From NCBI GenBank assembly GCA_037783415.1, contig JAZGTN010000027.1, positions 6,410,001 through 6,474,000 of the forward strand: a stretch of DNA of 64,000 nt, in the 5' to 3' direction. Below, in pieces: positions 60,840 to 64,000 of the stretch. Position 1 is the stretch's first letter. Every line of letters starts with the position of its first letter. The stretch comes from Leptasterias polaris (taxonomy: Eukaryota > Echinodermata > Asteroidea > Forcipulatida > Asteriidae). The position numbers and the translations under genes were made by a program. Under the pieces are notes generated by a model. The model did not search any database. It saw only the letters and a list, made by a program, of their open reading frames with translations, and was not told where the DNA came from.

Positions 60840-63800
60840 ATTATCTCGTCTTAACTTGGTGAATGTCTTCGAATAATGAGATCATCATACATAGTTACCG
60901 TGTAAACACACGACACCTCGCTACTTCCTGGTTTCCCGTCCCAACAAGTACGTCATCATTCGCTGGTTCACGCACGTATCCTATAGTGGGTTTGTGGTGC
61001 GCGTAAATGCAAGTGCTATAGTATTGGACAAGCACAGTGCCTATGGAGGGAGCCATGGAAGCGCGCGAGTTTTTAAAAACCCCAAGAAAGGTTTAATTTT
61101 TTCAGTTAAAATTACGAAAAAAATATTGGTGTAAAACAATCCAATCTACAAATTCAGAATACTTAATAACATTACGTATGAGATTAAGAAATCTGTTTTA
61201 TTTCTCAATTATCGTTGAAGTAGATCTTTTTAACGATACGCAGTCTTATGACAGGGCAAAGGTCATGTTTATTAATCCGCAGATATTTCAAGGTATCAAA
61301 CATAACACGGATTATAAATCTGCATCAATTATAAGCGTTAATACTCTAGTTGACATTTAGTGCACAACTACAACTAGTTCCAATTTTAGATAGATCTCCT
61401 AGGCAGATGAATTTAGCTTACACAAATTTGATAGCCAAGTAGGAATAATTAGGGACCAGTCACAATGTAGGCCTATATTAAACTCAGATTGCATGTTGAC
61501 TTCTCAGTAGAACCTTTCCACGATAAGAAAGCGTGTGTAAAAAAATTGCCTCATGTTATTCGGCAGCTAAAGTATTTGTGAATTATTTTAGCAGAAACTT
61601 CTTGAAACTTTTAGTAAAAACTGTTAAGCTTATTCGTTTTTACATATCAAAGACCTACTTGAACGAAAACGACAACAAGTGATCTTTGCTGAAATTATTT
61701 AAAATATGTTCAATTAATACGAAAATTGAGTTCACGTGAGAGTCAACAGATTTTAATTGTAAAAAAAACACCCCACAATCAATAATTCCTAACTACACTT
61801 CTCGGTGCTTTCAACTTTCAGAAAGATTCGTGAACAGCCCCGTGACGTCATCCCTAGTGTTAGTCATTAATTGGGAGCTCCGTTTTGTACAGCCGCTTTG
61901 TTGCAATAACAAAGCAACATCCCACACAATAGCGTGAAATTAACGTATTAGACGCACGCTGTCAACTGCAGAAGTGTAGCCAGACTTTTGAAACCTTGAG
62001 GTCGGGGCCTAAATTGTTGATCAATAGCTATGACAAATGCAGAAGTGAAAGATATCAACATTACAATTATGTGAAAAATTCAGAGGTTATAGATATTGAC
62101 ATTACAATTATAAAACTACAAATACATTATGAAAACATTTAAACAGCATTCCCGTTAACAATTTCTCGCTCAGTAACTGTTTAAAGGCCCTGTAGGTACA
62201 CTATTGGTAAGATCGAAAAACACAAATGTTCACAAATTCACGCATAACTTACATGATTTAAAGTAAGTAATGGTAGAAAGGGTTCCTTAAAATATTTCTG
62301 CCTTAAATGCTATCGTTTCTGAGAAATGAGTAAAACAATAGTTTTTATCACGCGTGATAATAAACTCGATGTTTGAAAAACAGAAAACACAAGGTCTCTT
62401 TTCACTATTTTCTCGTGACCTCGATGACCAATTGAGCTCAAACTTTCACAGGTTTGTTTGTTCATGCATTATGTTGAATCACACAAAATGTGGACACTGA
62501 TTTTGAGCTGTTACCATTACGTCTAATAACAGATTTTGTTTCACGTTCATGGTAGGCCTAATGCATGTCGACTTGATACATAAAAAATAAGAACCGAGAA
62601 TTAAGAACAAGTTTCTCACACTAAGACTTTATTTTCTCAGCTGGTAGGTCTAATAAAACTCCGTAAGTGCTAAATATGACAGGACGACGTCATCTAAATG
62701 TTACGATGCCATAATCCAGAAATAATTATCATGGTACTTATTTTCTTATAGCAAAGTGGAGATATTAATTAAAAGACAAAATAGTTCAAAGAAATTCACG
62801 TGGAGCTGACAAGTGCATGGACTATTACTCTCCTTCATTGTATGTTATCTACATTTATATAGGATTGAAACAATCGAACGGTTCATAAAACCAAAGGTGT
62901 ACTTTTTAAGTACATGAACAGTAGTTCGACGTCTTAAACATTTAACAGTGACTGACCCACTGGAAGTAGAAAGATCGACTTTTGCAGTCGCTCGGAACCA
63001 AGGGCGTCGATGGGTGGGGGACGGGGGGACATGTCCCCCCCCCCACTTTTTAGACTGGGGGGGGGGGGACAGCATATCAGATGTCCCCCCACTTTTTGAT
63101 TAACTGTTCATTAGAAATATGCAACAAAATTTAAAAATAAATACACCATTTTCTTGATTTAATATTTCAATACAGTTTTTGTTCAGATAAAAGAATAGCG
63201 AACAAACGGTGACATTTTTTCTTCATTTTCATCTTTTTTCTGATGGACCACGCGCAGAATGGTATTTTGGGCCTATTTCCGTTTCTATAATACAGACAAT
63301 AGACGACAAGTTTCGTTTAAGACATGAACGCCAAAATCCCGCTTACATACCTTGTTAGCATTCAAGTTATGCGTCGTTTGTGTATGCTACATGTGTACGG
63401 TACACGATCCCCCCACAAAGGAAGTCAGTGAGTGCGCGCACGTGCAACAAGTGTTACATTTTAACGCACAAAATGTAGTAAAATCCACAGTACACTTTGG
63501 TATTGACTCTGAAAATTAATGGCAATAAAACTTACTTGGTAAGAAGTACAGCAGCTTTGGGTAGTATAATGAATTTTGAGAAACTTTTAACTTTGATGTA
63601 CGGGGGTTATGGAAAAATATATCACTTTTTATTCCCCAAAATTTGAATCTGAGAAGCGTTTCTGTCAGAAACGCTTCTCAGACTGTGTATTCCTATGGGG
63701 AATATTCTTCCTGCGTGGAAATATTCGCTCCGGTTTTTCGGTGATATCTCAAAAACGCGACCACCTTTTGAAGTGAAATGTTCACAGGTTAGTTTTATTG

Positions 63801-64000
63801 TATGTACCTACATTTATATAGTATTAACACAATCAGTAGGCTCCAATTACCAAACGTATGCAGCACCTTTAAAATAAATAGGAGTAGGTTGTTCAGTGTT
63901 ATAATTTTGTTTTCTAAAAACAAAATATTAATTTAAAAAAAGAAAAACGAAAGAAGAAACAAAAACATCAAAAACTCTCTCAATTTTACTGAAGAAATTG
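60840..64000. other. Repeat-rich right end without recognised genes
   Basis: Contains family X copies (about 62210-62510, 62830-62910, 63570-63880). A G/C-run repeat with GGGGGACATGTCCCCCC lies at about 62990-63100. A short perfect hairpin, GAGAAGCGTTTCTGTCAGAA and its inverse, lies at about 63650-63681. Small open frames (for example 61178-61360 +) have no family resemblance. Confidence 0.5.

Noticed and set aside
63650..63685. Rho-independent-type terminator hairpin
   Set aside because: A perfect short hairpin, but in animal DNA and within a dispersed repeat; no gene ends here.

Overview
This window is animal nuclear DNA. Every host gene is split by spliceosomal introns (GT-AG, with one possible GC-AG). 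Between and inside the genes lie non-LTR retrotransposons, a tyrosine-recombinase retrotransposon, tRNA-derived SINEs, foldback elements and minisatellites. The protein sequences and the style of the repeats suggest a marine invertebrate deuterostome, most likely an echinoderm. That assignment is inference; nothing here identifies the species.

Layout. (1) 1-~4.5 kb, + strand: the end of RPS29 (ribosomal protein eS29). The last 13 bases of exon 1 are the first bases of the window; exon 2 lies at 3558-3657 and the two-codon final exon at 4158-4166. Intron 1 holds a SINE and a Harbinger-like MITE. (2) ~4.7-8.8 kb: intergenic, with two foldback elements that carry perfect target-site duplications just upstream of the next promoter. 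(3) 8.8-39.1 kb, + strand: a complete EPRS1 gene (bifunctional glutamyl/prolyl-tRNA synthetase) in about 31 exons. Exons 2-31 join in one consistent reading frame (about 1406 aa). Domain order is GST-like N-domain, class I GluRS, two WHEP domains, class II ProRS. Its introns carry SINEs, a LINE, minisatellites and MITEs. (4) 40.9-46.0 kb, - strand: a complete seven-exon SLC51A gene (organic solute transporter alpha, 345 aa), convergent with EPRS1. (5) 46.5-60.4 kb: a transposon nest. An old - strand LINE (D) is split by an intact - strand LINE (E, 1192-aa ORF) and by a + strand Ngaro-type element (gag with an intron, RT-RNase H, tyrosine recombinase, A1-ORFs-B1-A2-B2 split repeats). The Ngaro element carries a small MITE in its A1 repeat. 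A broken acidic gene fragment and two foldbacks lie on the left edge. (6) 60.5-64 kb: a frameshifted THAP-domain fragment, then repeat-rich DNA without recognisable genes.

The three host genes are housekeeping or transport functions with no evident joint pathway. RPS29 acts in the 40S subunit, EPRS1 charges tRNA-Glu and tRNA-Pro, and SLC51A is one half of a bile-acid/steroid exporter. The most interesting material is in the mobile elements: LINE E combines a predicted signal peptide with a 2A ribosome-skipping motif ahead of its PHD-endonuclease-RT body; the Ngaro-like element has a textbook split-repeat structure and a probable intron in gag; and a SINE shares its 3' tail with a LINE in the same window.
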